This document shows, piece by piece, positions 1 to 8,164 of a DNA stretch of 64,000 bases. This DNA is from Jonquetella anthropi DSM 22815 (lineage in GTDB: Bacteria > Synergistota > Synergistia > Synergistales > Dethiosulfovibrionaceae), in contig NZ_CM001376.1 in assembly GCF_000237805.1 (NCBI RefSeq), positions 481,010 to 545,009 of the forward strand, written 5' to 3'. The notes beneath the pieces were generated by a model. That model was not told the origin of the DNA. It made no database searches and saw nothing but the letters and a program-made list of their open reading frames with translations. Position numbers and translations under genes: made by a program. The first letter of the stretch is position 1, and each line of letters starts with the position of its first letter.

Positions 1-374
1 CGAACATCTGCTCGAACCAGAACCTGTGCACCGTGGCCGCTTCCGTTTACCTGAGTCTCATGGGACCCAAGGGGCTCGCTGAGGTGGGCCATCAGATTCT
101 CGCCAAGACCGCGTACGCGGTTGACCGGTTGGTCGCCACCGGCAAGTTCAAGGTGGCGTTCCCCAAGGCCGGCTGCTTCCGCGAGGTCGTCCTGATCTCT
201 GACGAGCCGGTGGAAAAACTGAACGCCCGCCTGCTGAAGGCAGGGATTCTGGGCGGTTACGACCTGAAGGCCGAGTATCCTGATCTGGGCAACGGCTGGC
301 TGTTGGCGGTGACCGAACAGCGGACGAAGGAAGAAATCGACCGTATGGTCGCCGTGGCTGGAGGTGAGTGCTGA
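1..374 (+). CDS. gcvPA: Glycine dehydrogenase (decarboxylating) subunit 1, C-terminal fragment
   Basis: This is the 3' end of a gene that begins before the window; whole codons are read from position 3. The fragment opens with a stretch reading NICSNQNLCTVAA, typical of the region before the C-terminal helices of the alpha subunit of the split glycine decarboxylase. With subunit 2 it forms the PLP-dependent P-protein that decarboxylates glycine and loads the aminomethyl group onto the lipoyl H-protein. Its TGA overlaps the ATG of gcvPB, so the two subunits are translationally coupled. The N-terminal part cannot be judged. Confidence 0.93.
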   Translation, partial: NICSNQNLCTVAASVYLSLMGPKGLAEVGHQILAKTAYAVDRLVATGKFKVAFPKAGCFREVVLISDEPVEKLNARLLKAGILGGYDLKAEYPDLGNGWLLAVTEQRTKEEIDRMVAVAGGEC

Positions 375-1840
375 TGAAACACGGGCCGATGGAGACTCTG
401 TTTGAGCTTAGCAACCCTGGTCTGATGGGCGTGGCGCTTCCCCCGCTTGACGTTCCGGACGTGGACTGCTGCGCCGTTCTGGGCGGAAACTGCCGCGCTG
501 AGGCGCCGCGTCTTCCCGAAGTGGCGGAAGTCGACGTGATTCGTCACTTCACGGGCCTGTCGCAGATGAACTTCAGCGTCGATGAGGGTTTTTATCCTCT
601 CGGCTCCTGCACCATGAAGTACAACCCCAAGATCAACGAAGCGGCGGCCCGTATGCCTGGGTTTGCCCGGCTTCACCCGCTTCAGCCTGAGGAGACAATT
701 CAGGGCGCCCTGAAGCTGATGTATGACTTGGAGACCTATCTGGCCGAGATCACCGGTATGGCGTCTGTCACCCTTCAGCCGGCGGCCGGCGCCCACGGCG
801 AGCAGACCGGGCTGATGATCATCAAGGCGTACCACGAGTCGCGGGGCGACAAGAACCGCGATGAGGTCATCGTCCCTGACTCGGCTCACGGAACCAACCC
901 GGCTTCCGCGGCCATCACGGGCTTCAAGGTCATCGAGGTTCCGTCTGACCCAGAAGGCATGGTCGACCTGAACGCCCTGAAAGGGCTGGTCAGCGAGCGG
1001 ACTGCCGGTCTGATGCTCACCAACCCGAACACGCTGGGTATTTTCGAGAAGCATATCGTCGAGATCAACGACATCATCCACAAGGCCGGCGGGCTGGTTT
1101 ACTACGACGGAGCCAACGCCAACGCCATCGTGGGCAAGGTCCGCCCCGGCGATATGGGATTCGACGTGCTGCACCTGAACCTGCACAAGACGTTCAGCAC
1201 GCCTCACGGCGGCGGCGGCCCCGGCGCCGGTGCTGTCGGCATGTCCAAGGATTTGGCGAAGTTCTCGCCGGTCCCCGTCATCGTGAAGGACGGCGAGACC
1301 TACCGACTGGAGTGCAGCTGCCAGCGGCCCGAGTCTCTGGGACAGGTTCGCAGCTTCTTCGGCAACTTCGGCGTGTTGGTCCGCGCCTACACGTTCATCC
1401 GCACGCTTGGCGCTGCCGGGCTGAAGGAAATGTCGGAGACGGCCGTTTTGAACGCCAACTACCTCGCGTCTCAGCTCAAGGACACCTACCCGGTCGCCCA
1501 CAAGGGATTCTGCAAGCATGAGTTCGTCCTTGACGGCGAGCCGCTGAAGCACCAGACCGGCGTGACGACTCTCGACGTCGCCAAGGCCCTGATTGACGCA
1601 GGGTACCACCCGCCGACGACGTACTTCCCGCTGATCGTTCACGAGGCGCTGATGATCGAACCGACCGAAAGCGAGTCGAAGAGGACGCTGGACGGCTTTG
1701 CCGCTTCGCTGAAGGCCATCGTCGCTAAGGCAAAGGCTGAAGGCCCTGAGCCGTTCCACAGCATGCCCGTGTCGACCCCGATCGCCAGACCTGACGAGAC
1801 GAAGGCCGCCCGTACGCCGGTGCTTCGCTGGCAGTTCTAA
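374..1840 (+). CDS. gcvPB: Glycine dehydrogenase (decarboxylating) subunit 2
   Basis: This is the beta subunit of the two-subunit P-protein of the glycine cleavage system, a cytosolic PLP enzyme. The protein is 488 residues, the usual length. The motif NLHKTFSTPHGGGGPG carries the PLP-binding lysine at about residue 272, and the early segment around SCTMKYNPK is family-typical. I chose ATG 374 over GTG 368 because it overlaps the preceding stop as TGATG and has a GGAGG about 9 bases upstream. It sits between gcvPA and a folate cyclodeaminase-family gene, and lpd follows, so the operon supplies glycine-derived C1 units. The gcvT and gcvH genes are not in view. Confidence 0.96.
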   Translation: MKHGPMETLFELSNPGLMGVALPPLDVPDVDCCAVLGGNCRAEAPRLPEVAEVDVIRHFTGLSQMNFSVDEGFYPLGSCTMKYNPKINEAAARMPGFARLHPLQPEETIQGALKLMYDLETYLAEITGMASVTLQPAAGAHGEQTGLMIIKAYHESRGDKNRDEVIVPDSAHGTNPASAAITGFKVIEVPSDPEGMVDLNALKGLVSERTAGLMLTNPNTLGIFEKHIVEINDIIHKAGGLVYYDGANANAIVGKVRPGDMGFDVLHLNLHKTFSTPHGGGGPGAGAVGMSKDLAKFSPVPVIVKDGETYRLECSCQRPESLGQVRSFFGNFGVLVRAYTFIRTLGAAGLKEMSETAVLNANYLASQLKDTYPVAHKGFCKHEFVLDGEPLKHQTGVTTLDVAKALIDAGYHPPTTYFPLIVHEALMIEPTESESKRTLDGFAASLKAIVAKAKAEGPEPFHSMPVSTPIARPDETKAARTPVLRWQF

Positions 1841-1857
1841 CAACCGTTTCCATTGCG

Positions 1858-1902
1858 GCGACAGCGGCTCGACCCCGTCGGGGCCGGCCACTGTCGCTTT
1901 TT
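1858..1902 (+). terminator. Possible intercistronic terminator or attenuator after gcvPB
   Basis: GCGACAG (1858-1864) pairs with CTGTCGC (1891-1897), an inner CCCC/GGGG stem lies in the loop, and five T residues follow. There is no obvious promoter between it and the next gene, so it probably reduces rather than stops transcription into the cyclodeaminase and lpd genes. Confidence 0.6.
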
Positions 1903-1937
1903 GTCATCATTGCAGCTGAATTTGGGGGAATGAGCAA

Positions 1938-2567
1938 ATGAAACTGTTTGAGATGCGGATGGAAGAGTTCCTGCGCGATTTAGCCAGCAGCAAGCCGGCG
2001 CCGGGCGGCGGTGCGGTCGCAGGTCTGACCGGCGCGCTTGGGGCGGCTTTGGCGTCCATGGTGGCAAACCTTGCGCTGGAGAACAAAAAGTACGAGGCCA
2101 ACTGGCCGGAGATGAAAGACGTCGCCGCCCAAGCGTCGGAGCTGATCGGCAAATGCCTTGCCCTGATGGACGACGACGCGCGGGTTTTCGACGGGTTCAT
2201 GGCGGCCCTGCACCTGCCCAAGGACACAGAGGCGGAGAAGGCGGCCCGTCGGGAAGCCATACAGGATGCCACGAAGAAGGCGATTTCCGTTCCCATGGAG
2301 ACCCTTTCGGTCTGTGCCGCTATCGGCGAGCTGGCCCTGAAAGCGGCCCTTCGGGGCAACAAGGGCGCCATCACCGACGCGGCTATCGCGGCGGACTTGG
2401 CCTGTCTGACGGCCAACGCCGCCAGCTGGAACGTGAAAATCAACCTGAAAGGCCTGAAGGACGAGGCATACGCGGCCCAGTGCCGGCAGGCCATGGAAGA
2501 GACGCTGGCAAAGACCGCCCTGCTGAGAGATCAGGCGAAAGCCGCGACTGACGAAGCTCTGGCGTAG
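1938..2567 (+). CDS. Cyclodeaminase/cyclohydrolase family protein (FTCD C-terminal type)
   Basis: This 209-residue protein belongs to the formiminotetrahydrofolate cyclodeaminase/methenyltetrahydrofolate cyclohydrolase family. The hallmark PAPGGGAVAGLTGALGAAL lies at residues 21-39, followed by the long helices typical of this all-alpha fold. Members without the formiminotransferase domain often act as methenyl-THF cyclohydrolase (FchA). Its place between gcvPB and lpd suggests that it processes the methylene/methenyl-THF arising from glycine cleavage toward 10-formyl-THF; that is inference. ATG 1938 has a GGGGGA Shine-Dalgarno about 10 bases upstream. A formiminoglutamate (histidine pathway) role is the alternative. 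Confidence 0.85.
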   Translation: MKLFEMRMEEFLRDLASSKPAPGGGAVAGLTGALGAALASMVANLALENKKYEANWPEMKDVAAQASELIGKCLALMDDDARVFDGFMAALHLPKDTEAEKAARREAIQDATKKAISVPMETLSVCAAIGELALKAALRGNKGAITDAAIAADLACLTANAASWNVKINLKGLKDEAYAAQCRQAMEETLAKTALLRDQAKAATDEALA

Positions 2568-2590
2568 TTGGCGGAGAAGGAGGCTGACAC

Positions 2591-3943
2591 ATGTACGATC
2601 TTATCGTTTTAGGCGGCGGCCCCGGCGGCATGAAAGCCGCCGAAGTGGCAGGGAGCCGCGGCTTGAAAGTCGCGCTGGTCGAGAAGGAACACTTGGGCGG
2701 CACGTGCCTGAACCGAGGCTGTATTCCCACGAAGGCCCTGTATTCTCACGTCATCGGCGGCAAGGGAGCCCGGGAAGGGCTCTGGAGCCGGCTGGAAGGC
2801 GTGGTCGAAAAGCTGAGAACCGGCGCCGCCCAGACATTGAAACTGTCCAAAGTGAACGTCATCAAGGGCGTTGGAACTGTAACGAGCTGGGGCGAGACGA
2901 AAAAGCTGTCGGTCGTCAAGCCGGACGGCTCAACCGAGGTTCTGGAAGCGCCCAAACTGCTGATTGCTACCGGCGCTCGGTCTGTGGTGCCCGACTTTGC
3001 GGGCAACGACCTGCCGCAGGTTCTTACCGGCGACTGGGCGATTATTGACCCTCAACTCTGGGATCCGGACCGCAACGGCCAAGTGAAGACGGTTGCCGTT
3101 CTTGGCGCTGGCGTCATCGCCCTTGAAATGGCGATGATCCTTCAGGGGCTGGGCAAGGACGTGATTTTGCTCAAGCACTCGGACCAGATCCTGCGGCGAA
3201 TCGACGGCGACCTGAAGAAGAAGGTCGTTCAAACCGTCAAGAAGCGCAAGACGACCGTGTACGACTACGTGCACCTGACGTCGGCCCGCCAAGAGGGCGA
3301 CGGTCTCGTCCTGTCCGGCACGGCCGGCGAGGAGCCGCTTGAAGTCGCCTGCGACCGGCTGATTCTCGCGTCCAGCATGGTCCCGATTCTGGACGGCTTC
3401 AGCTTGGAAGACAGCGGCGTGGAAATTAAAAAAGGCTGCATCGCCGTTGACAGTCATATGCGCACCAGCCTGCCCGGCGTGTGGGCCATCGGCGACTGCA
3501 CCGGCGGCGCCATGCTGGCTCATCTGGCCGAGTATCAGGCCGTCAGCGCGGCGTTCGACATGTTGGGCGACGACTACAGCGTCGACCTCGATGCCCTGCC
3601 GGCCTGCGTGTTTATCGACCCCGAAGTGGCCTATGTCGGCCTGACGGAAGAGCAGGCGAAGGAGCGGGGAGAGGAAATCGTAACCTCCAAGGCGTACTTC
3701 GCCGCCAACGGCATGGCTCTGGCCATGGGCGAGGGCGACGGATTCATCAAGGTCGTTGCCCGGGCGTCGGACAAGCGGCTGCTTGGCGTCCACATCATCG
3801 GGCCGGAAGCCGCGTCGCTGTTGGGCGAAGCGTCTTTGGCCGTGTCAAAGGGCCTGACGGCTCACGACGTGGCTTTTTCCGTTCACTCTCACCCCACGCT
3901 GTGCGAGTGCTTTAAAGACGCCTGCATGAGGCTGGCGGAGTAG
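2591..3943 (+). CDS. lpdA: Dihydrolipoamide dehydrogenase (glycine cleavage L-protein)
   Basis: This FAD- and NAD-dependent flavoenzyme reoxidises the lipoyl group of the glycine cleavage H-protein. The FAD-binding GGGPGG motif starts at residue 8, and the redox-active disulfide is Cys39/Cys44 in GGTCLNRGCIPTKA. An NAD-binding GAGVIALEMA lies near residue 171, a second FAD motif reads WAIGDCTGG, and the catalytic HSHPTL is near the C-terminus. At 450 residues it has no lipoyl domain. It is the last gene of the operon and has a good AAGGAGG before ATG 2591. Confidence 0.95.
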   Translation: MYDLIVLGGGPGGMKAAEVAGSRGLKVALVEKEHLGGTCLNRGCIPTKALYSHVIGGKGAREGLWSRLEGVVEKLRTGAAQTLKLSKVNVIKGVGTVTSWGETKKLSVVKPDGSTEVLEAPKLLIATGARSVVPDFAGNDLPQVLTGDWAIIDPQLWDPDRNGQVKTVAVLGAGVIALEMAMILQGLGKDVILLKHSDQILRRIDGDLKKKVVQTVKKRKTTVYDYVHLTSARQEGDGLVLSGTAGEEPLEVACDRLILASSMVPILDGFSLEDSGVEIKKGCIAVDSHMRTSLPGVWAIGDCTGGAMLAHLAEYQAVSAAFDMLGDDYSVDLDALPACVFIDPEVAYVGLTEEQAKERGEEIVTSKAYFAANGMALAMGEGDGFIKVVARASDKRLLGVHIIGPEAASLLGEASLAVSKGLTAHDVAFSVHSHPTLCECFKDACMRLAE

Positions 3944-3963
3944 CTAGGCTTGTCAAGAAACGC

Positions 3964-4005
3964 AACGTTCCCGAAGACGGCTGTTTTCGGGAACGTTTTG
4001 TCTTC
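3964..4005 (+). terminator. Intrinsic terminator of the glycine cleavage operon
   Basis: A perfect 12-bp stem, AACGTTCCCGAA (3964-3975) with TTCGGGAACGTT (3986-3997), is followed by a T-rich tail. It lies about 20 bases after the lpd stop. Confidence 0.92.
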
Positions 4006-4054
4006 TCCTGCTGAGCGGCAAGGTTCGGGAGATCTGAGACGGGAGGGCTGAACC

Positions 4055-4825
4055 GTGCGTCGGAGAAAAATATTCCTGTCCGAAAGGCTTCGCCTCAGCG
4101 ACGGGGTCGTCGTCGCCTGGTCGGCCCCCAGCGCCGGACGGCGCGTGCTGATGATCCCCGGGCTTGGCGGCGACAGCGGGTGCTGGGGGCGCCTGCCCCG
4201 CGTGATGGAAGCGGCGGGCTTGGCCCCCGTGCTGTTTGACCCGCGGGGTCTCGGCGGGTCGTCCCGGGGAAGCTCGCCGCTGACGATTGAGCTTTTAGCG
4301 TCCGACGCCTGCGAGATATTTCAGCAGGTCGGCCCCTGCGCCGTCCTTGGTTGGTCCATGGGTGCCAGCGTCGCTTTTGAACTGGCCTGTCGGGTGCAGG
4401 AAAAAGTTCCCCTCGTTTTTCTGGCGTCATCGCTGAGCCAAGCCCCCAAGCCCGGGACGTCCCTGGACCGGCTGCTTCACTGTTCCAGCGGAGAGTGGGG
4501 GACGTTTTTGATGAAAGCTCTGGCCTTTGACGGCGCTTCCGGTTCGGCCGAGCTCGGCGGAACCGGCGCGGTCCTTGAGGAGTACCGTCAGGCGCTTTTG
4601 CGTTGGACTTTTCGCCCCCAACGGGCGTCGGCCCTCCGAGGCCCCGCGCTGTTTCTTGCCGGGCGGGACGACGGACTAGTCAGCCCGTCAGAAGTAGAGC
4701 GCACGGCCAAGATGATACCGGGCAGCCGGTACCTCTGCGTGAAGGGCGGGCACGGATTTTTTTACCGCCATCCTGAAGAGACGGCCCGCGCGATGTCCGA
4801 CTTCCTCGCGGAATCTGACGGTTAA
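4055..4825 (+). CDS. Alpha/beta-fold hydrolase
   Basis: This is a 256-residue cytosolic alpha/beta hydrolase. The nucleophile elbow reads GWSMG at about residues 99-103, the acid is likely the Asp in GRDDGLVSP, and the catalytic His is in KGGHGFF near the C-terminus. An oxyanion-hole-like segment IPGLGGDSG lies near residue 33. The start is GTG 4055, with GGGAGG 7-8 bases upstream. It stands alone between two terminators, so the substrate cannot be inferred; esterases, lactonases and BioH-like enzymes share this layout. Confidence 0.85.
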   Translation: MRRRKIFLSERLRLSDGVVVAWSAPSAGRRVLMIPGLGGDSGCWGRLPRVMEAAGLAPVLFDPRGLGGSSRGSSPLTIELLASDACEIFQQVGPCAVLGWSMGASVAFELACRVQEKVPLVFLASSLSQAPKPGTSLDRLLHCSSGEWGTFLMKALAFDGASGSAELGGTGAVLEEYRQALLRWTFRPQRASALRGPALFLAGRDDGLVSPSEVERTAKMIPGSRYLCVKGGHGFFYRHPEETARAMSDFLAESDG

Positions 4826-4842
4826 ACGAGCTTCCGCTCCGT

Positions 4843-4880
4843 AAAAAAAGAGCCGCTCCGTACGGAGCGGCTCTTTTGCT
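4843..4880. terminator. Bidirectional terminator between convergent genes
   Basis: A 12-bp perfect stem, AGAGCCGCTCCG (4850-4861 region) with CGGAGCGGCTCT, is flanked by seven A residues on the left and TTTT on the right. It can therefore end the hydrolase transcript and the minus-strand ABC importer transcript. Confidence 0.9.
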
Positions 4881-4885
4881 GTGAA

Positions 4886-5890
4886 CTAGTTTTCCTCAAG
4901 AACCGGGTGCCAGACGCGCTTCAGCATTTCGTCGGGGTCGCCGGCGGGCAGAATGTTGAACTTCTGATAGTCGGCGATGGTGCGGCGGAGGGTCGACTCG
5001 GTCTCGGCGTCGGTCAGGTCGTAGTGGAAGGTCTTGAAGATCTTCTTGACCAGCTCGATGTCGCCGCTGGCCCAGCCGTTGGCCTTGAGGATCTCGACCG
5101 CCTCGTCGGGGTGCTCGCAGATGAACTTCTTGGCCGCCTCGTGAGCTCGGGTGAGCTTCTTGACGGTGATCGGGTTTGCCTTGTAGAAGTCAAGGTTGAC
5201 GGCGTGAATGCAGCAGCAGTCGCGCTCAAAGTCCGGGTCAGTGGTGATCGAACGAATGGCCTTGATCTTGCCCTGGTCGACGAACTGGCGGGCGAACTGA
5301 TCGCTCAGCAGGATGGCCTGAATCTCTCCGCTTTCAAGGGCCAGGACGGCGGCGCCGCTCTCGACGACCTTGTACTTTACGTCCTTCAACGGGTCGATGC
5401 CGTCTGCCGCCAGCAGGCGCATGGTGATGTTCTGATCGGAAGCGCCGATTCCGTCAGGAACGGCGATCGTCTTGCCCTTCAGGTCGGCGGTGGACTTGTA
5501 CTCGTCGGTGTTCAGCACGTAAAGGGTCTTGCAGCCCGTGTGGATTCCGGCGGTGAAGACCATGCGGACGCCCCGGAGAGCCGGGACGAGCAGAGTGGCG
5601 ATATGGTCGCCGGCCAAGTCGATCTTGCCGGTGCCGATCGCGTCGCCCTGGGCGCTGCTGCCGCCCTGATACTTCGTGATAGCCGTCTTCAGGCCTTCGG
5701 CCTCGTAGAAGCCCTTCGCCTGGGCGATACCGAACGTGCCAAGGCAGAGCCCGCCGTTGTAGCCGACGCGGATCGTCTGGTTGTACGCCGGTTCCTTCTT
5801 CCAAGCTTCGTTCTCCTCTTCGGCAGTCATGGCGAATGCCGAGCTGGCCGCGAGGGCCATCATTGCTGCGATGGTGCAGATGCGCTTCAT
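4886..5890 (-). CDS. ABC transporter substrate-binding protein (NitT/TauT, NMT1-like family)
   Basis: This is the periplasmic binding protein of the importer encoded by the next two genes upstream. An N-terminal signal peptide (MKRICTIAAMMALAASSAFA) is cleaved near residue 20. The mature part has the NMT1/SsuA-like opening with IRVGYNGG and a GKTIAVPDG segment near residue 140. It is the third gene of the operon, 48 bases after the ATPase gene; that gap contains a palindromic CCCCGTACGGGG that could stabilise this distal message. The ligand is unknown: sulfonates, nitrate, pyrimidine-like thiamine precursors and others are all possible. AAAGGAGG precedes the ATG. Confidence 0.88.
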   Translation of the reverse strand: MKRICTIAAMMALAASSAFAMTAEEENEAWKKEPAYNQTIRVGYNGGLCLGTFGIAQAKGFYEAEGLKTAITKYQGGSSAQGDAIGTGKIDLAGDHIATLLVPALRGVRMVFTAGIHTGCKTLYVLNTDEYKSTADLKGKTIAVPDGIGASDQNITMRLLAADGIDPLKDVKYKVVESGAAVLALESGEIQAILLSDQFARQFVDQGKIKAIRSITTDPDFERDCCCIHAVNLDFYKANPITVKKLTRAHEAAKKFICEHPDEAVEILKANGWASGDIELVKKIFKTFHYDLTDAETESTLRRTIADYQKFNILPAGDPDEMLKRVWHPVLEEN

Positions 5891-5938
5891 TACGAACTCC
5901 TCCTTTGTGATTCCCCGTACGGGGGCTGTCGCTTCGGT

Positions 5939-6697
5939 TCAGTCGATACGTCCAAAGTCGAGCATCTCGAGAACCTTGGCGTGATACCCTAAAAATTCGT
6001 TGCCGGCGCGGTTCCGCGGGTACGGCAGGTCAACTTTGATGTCCTCGCGGATTCGGCCGGGGCGCGGGGCCATGACGATAACCCGCGTGCCCATGTAGAG
6101 AGCCTCGTCGATGTCGTGGGTCACCATCAGGGTCATGTGTCCCGAAGTCCGCCACAGGGCCAAAATCTCGTCCTGCATTCTCATGCGGGTGAACGCGTCC
6201 AGCGCGCCAAGCGGCTCGTCCAGCAGGAAAACGTTCGGGTGGTTGATCATGGTCCGAATCAGCGCCAATCGCTGGGCCATGCCGCCCGACAGCTGGTGCG
6301 GAAAGTCGTTTCGGAAGTCCGAAAGGCCCGCTATTTCCAGCAGCTTGTTCACGTCGTCTTCCCGGCCCGCCAGCGTTCCGGCCATTCTCAGGCTGAACGT
6401 CAGGTTCTGTTCCACCGTCATCCAGGGGAAGAGCGTCGGCTTCTGGAATACCATGCCCCGCTCAGGCGACGGCCCCTGAACCGGCTGGCCGTTCAGCTGG
6501 ACGGTTCCGCTGGTGGGGACGATGAGGCCGGCCACAAGCCGAAGGATCGTCGACTTGCCGCAGCCCGACGGCCCGACGATGGAGATGAACTCCCCGTCCG
6601 TCACGGTCATGTTGATGTTGCTCAGCGCGTTGGTTACGTCGTCCGTTTCCGTCCGGGCGAAGCTCTTGTAAACGCCGTCCAGCTTCAGCACGTTCAT
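5939..6697 (-). CDS. ABC transporter ATPase (NitT/TauT family)
   Basis: This 252-residue nucleotide-binding subunit has Walker A GPSGCGKST, signature LSGGMAQR, Walker B VFLLDEPLGALD and the switch histidine in MVTHDIDEA. It is of the SsuB/TauB type, which energises uptake through the permease next door. Its ATG overlaps the permease stop (ATGA), so the two are translationally coupled. Confidence 0.94.
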   Translation of the reverse strand: MNVLKLDGVYKSFARTETDDVTNALSNINMTVTDGEFISIVGPSGCGKSTILRLVAGLIVPTSGTVQLNGQPVQGPSPERGMVFQKPTLFPWMTVEQNLTFSLRMAGTLAGREDDVNKLLEIAGLSDFRNDFPHQLSGGMAQRLALIRTMINHPNVFLLDEPLGALDAFTRMRMQDEILALWRTSGHMTLMVTHDIDEALYMGTRVIVMAPRPGRIREDIKVDLPYPRNRAGNEFLGYHAKVLEMLDFGRID

Positions 6698-7749
6698 GAC
6701 TGAACAGCCCCTTCCTGCCAGCGAAGCAGCCGCCGTTTGATCTTATTCAGCAGCCAGTTCACCGCCACGAACACGACGCACAGCACGACGATCGCGGCGT
6801 ACATCTTACCGTACTGGGCCCAGCTCTTCTGCCAAGTCACGTACCAGCCCAGCCCGGACTCGACGCCGATCATCTCGGCGACCATCAGGGCCATGCAGGC
6901 GCTGCTCATGCCCTGAGTGAGCCCTTGAAGGATATTTGGCAGGGCGAACGGCAGGGCCACCCGGAACACCAAATGCCGCGTCTTGGCGCCGAGGGTCCGC
7001 GCGGCCTCGTAGAACGACTTGTCGATGTTCCGTATCCCCGTTATGGTCGCGATCGTGAGGGAGTACCACACGCCCAGCGCGATGATGAAGACGCTCCCCT
7101 TGAACAGCGACGACGCCAAAACCATGACAACCGGAATCCACGTGGTGGAGGGGATCGCGCCCAAAAGCCGCATGAACGGGGCGATCCAGTAATCTACCCG
7201 CTTGTTGTAGCCGCAGGCGACGCCGGTGAGCAGTCCGAGCAGCGCGCCGGTGAAGTACCCGGTGAAAAGGAGCATCAGCGAATGCCACGTGCAGTCCAGC
7301 AACTGGAGCCGGTCTTCGATCGCCGCGTTGAGGATCTGGTCGACCCAAGGGAAATAGGGCAGGACGAACTTCCCGGTTTTTAAGGTCACCCAGTCGTACC
7401 CCAGCAGCAGGAGGAACACCAGCGAGTAGAACGGCGCCCCGTGGCGCAGCCGGTCGTAGACCCGTCGGGAGAAAAACGACCCGATGAACGCGGCTGCGGC
7501 GGCGGCGATAAGCGCGCCGAGGAAATAGGCGTAAGTCATCGTGTGGGAGTTGCCTTCAAGGTCGGGCAGGCACAGGTATTCAGCCATGGCGAGAAGTCCG
7601 GCGAATATCGGCATGGCCCGAATCAAAAGGTCAAGAGCTGCCCTCTTTTTTGTCAGGGGAGCGCTTTCAAGTTCTCGGAGTTGGTCTTTCGTCAAAGTCC
7701 CGTGGTCCAGCGACGAGAGAACCCCTGTGGGGTTTGTGCGACAGTTCAA
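6694..7749 (-). CDS. ABC transporter permease (NitT/TauT family)
   Basis: This inner-membrane subunit is 351 residues. It has an N-terminal cytoplasmic stretch of about 45 residues and extra membrane segments before a standard BPD_transp_1 domain, whose EAA-type loop reads FYEAARTLGAKTRHLVFRVALP. It is longer than typical SsuC (about 260). The start is TTG 7749, with GAGGTGG about 7 bases upstream. It is the first gene of a permease-ATPase-binding protein operon driven by the promoter at 7787-7814. Confidence 0.9.
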   Translation of the reverse strand: MNCRTNPTGVLSSLDHGTLTKDQLRELESAPLTKKRAALDLLIRAMPIFAGLLAMAEYLCLPDLEGNSHTMTYAYFLGALIAAAAAAFIGSFFSRRVYDRLRHGAPFYSLVFLLLLGYDWVTLKTGKFVLPYFPWVDQILNAAIEDRLQLLDCTWHSLMLLFTGYFTGALLGLLTGVACGYNKRVDYWIAPFMRLLGAIPSTTWIPVVMVLASSLFKGSVFIIALGVWYSLTIATITGIRNIDKSFYEAARTLGAKTRHLVFRVALPFALPNILQGLTQGMSSACMALMVAEMIGVESGLGWYVTWQKSWAQYGKMYAAIVVLCVVFVAVNWLLNKIKRRLLRWQEGAVQS

Positions 7750-7786
7750 GGAGTTTCCACCTCTTTGTGAAATTTACAGCATAATC

Positions 7787-7814
7787 ATTATAGCTTACTG
7801 GGTAGCTAAGTCAA
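7787..7814 (-). promoter_or_regulatory. Sigma-70-type promoter of the NitT/TauT-type operon
   Basis: On the minus strand TTGACT (7814-7809), a 16-base spacer and a perfect TATAAT (7792-7787) are present. Transcription would start near 7780, about 30 bases before the TTG start. Confidence 0.82.
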
Positions 7815-8065
7815 CCGAAATGGCAGAAGAGTATTGCGTGGAAAAATCCATTGGGAAACCACGTATTATCTGCGTTTTTAAAGATCTTAAAATGATAAAT
7901 TTCTGTTGAAAGCATAAATATTAAGGGAGATAGCCTCAAATTTTCAGGCGCTTGACGAAAAGAGCTTGCCGAATGGAAGTCCTTCTGTCAGTCGTTCTGC
8001 TGGGGAACGGCGCCTTGAAAGAAAAGGTATTTTTACCGTTCAGATGGCCATTCAGTCAGGCTCAT
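7815..8065. other. A+T-rich intergenic stretch between divergent units
   Basis: This stretch is clearly richer in A+T than its surroundings. I see no gene, tRNA or recognised riboswitch core in it. Short hairpins are possible around 7990-8040 but carry no family signature. Confidence 0.5.
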
Positions 8066-8094
8066 TTGTGCAAACTGGTAAAATGGTATATACT
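8066..8094 (+). promoter_or_regulatory. Probable promoter of the aminotransferase gene
   Basis: TTGTGC (8066-8071) lies 17 bases before TATACT (8089-8094), giving a leader of about 65 bases. Confidence 0.6.
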
Positions 8095-8164
8095 TTTTAT
8101 GACGCAGAAACTATATTGTCGCAATTTTTTGTCTTGGCGATACGAAGAAGAGGAGGAGATTTCA

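Noticed and set aside
257-1891. 544-codon open frame on the minus strand
   Set aside because: It is the antisense shadow of gcvPB in G+C-rich DNA; its translation is low-complexity Arg/Val/His-rich with no ribosome-binding site.
7880-8160. Possible lysine, SAM or T-box riboswitch before the aminotransferase gene
   Set aside because: None of the conserved cores (AGAGG-type lysine box, S-box, GGGTGG-ACC T-box) can be found; only generic short hairpins.
7952-8164. Upstream extension of the aminotransferase gene by 71 codons
   Set aside because: The extension crosses the probable promoter, lacks family similarity, and ATG 8165 has a strong Shine-Dalgarno.
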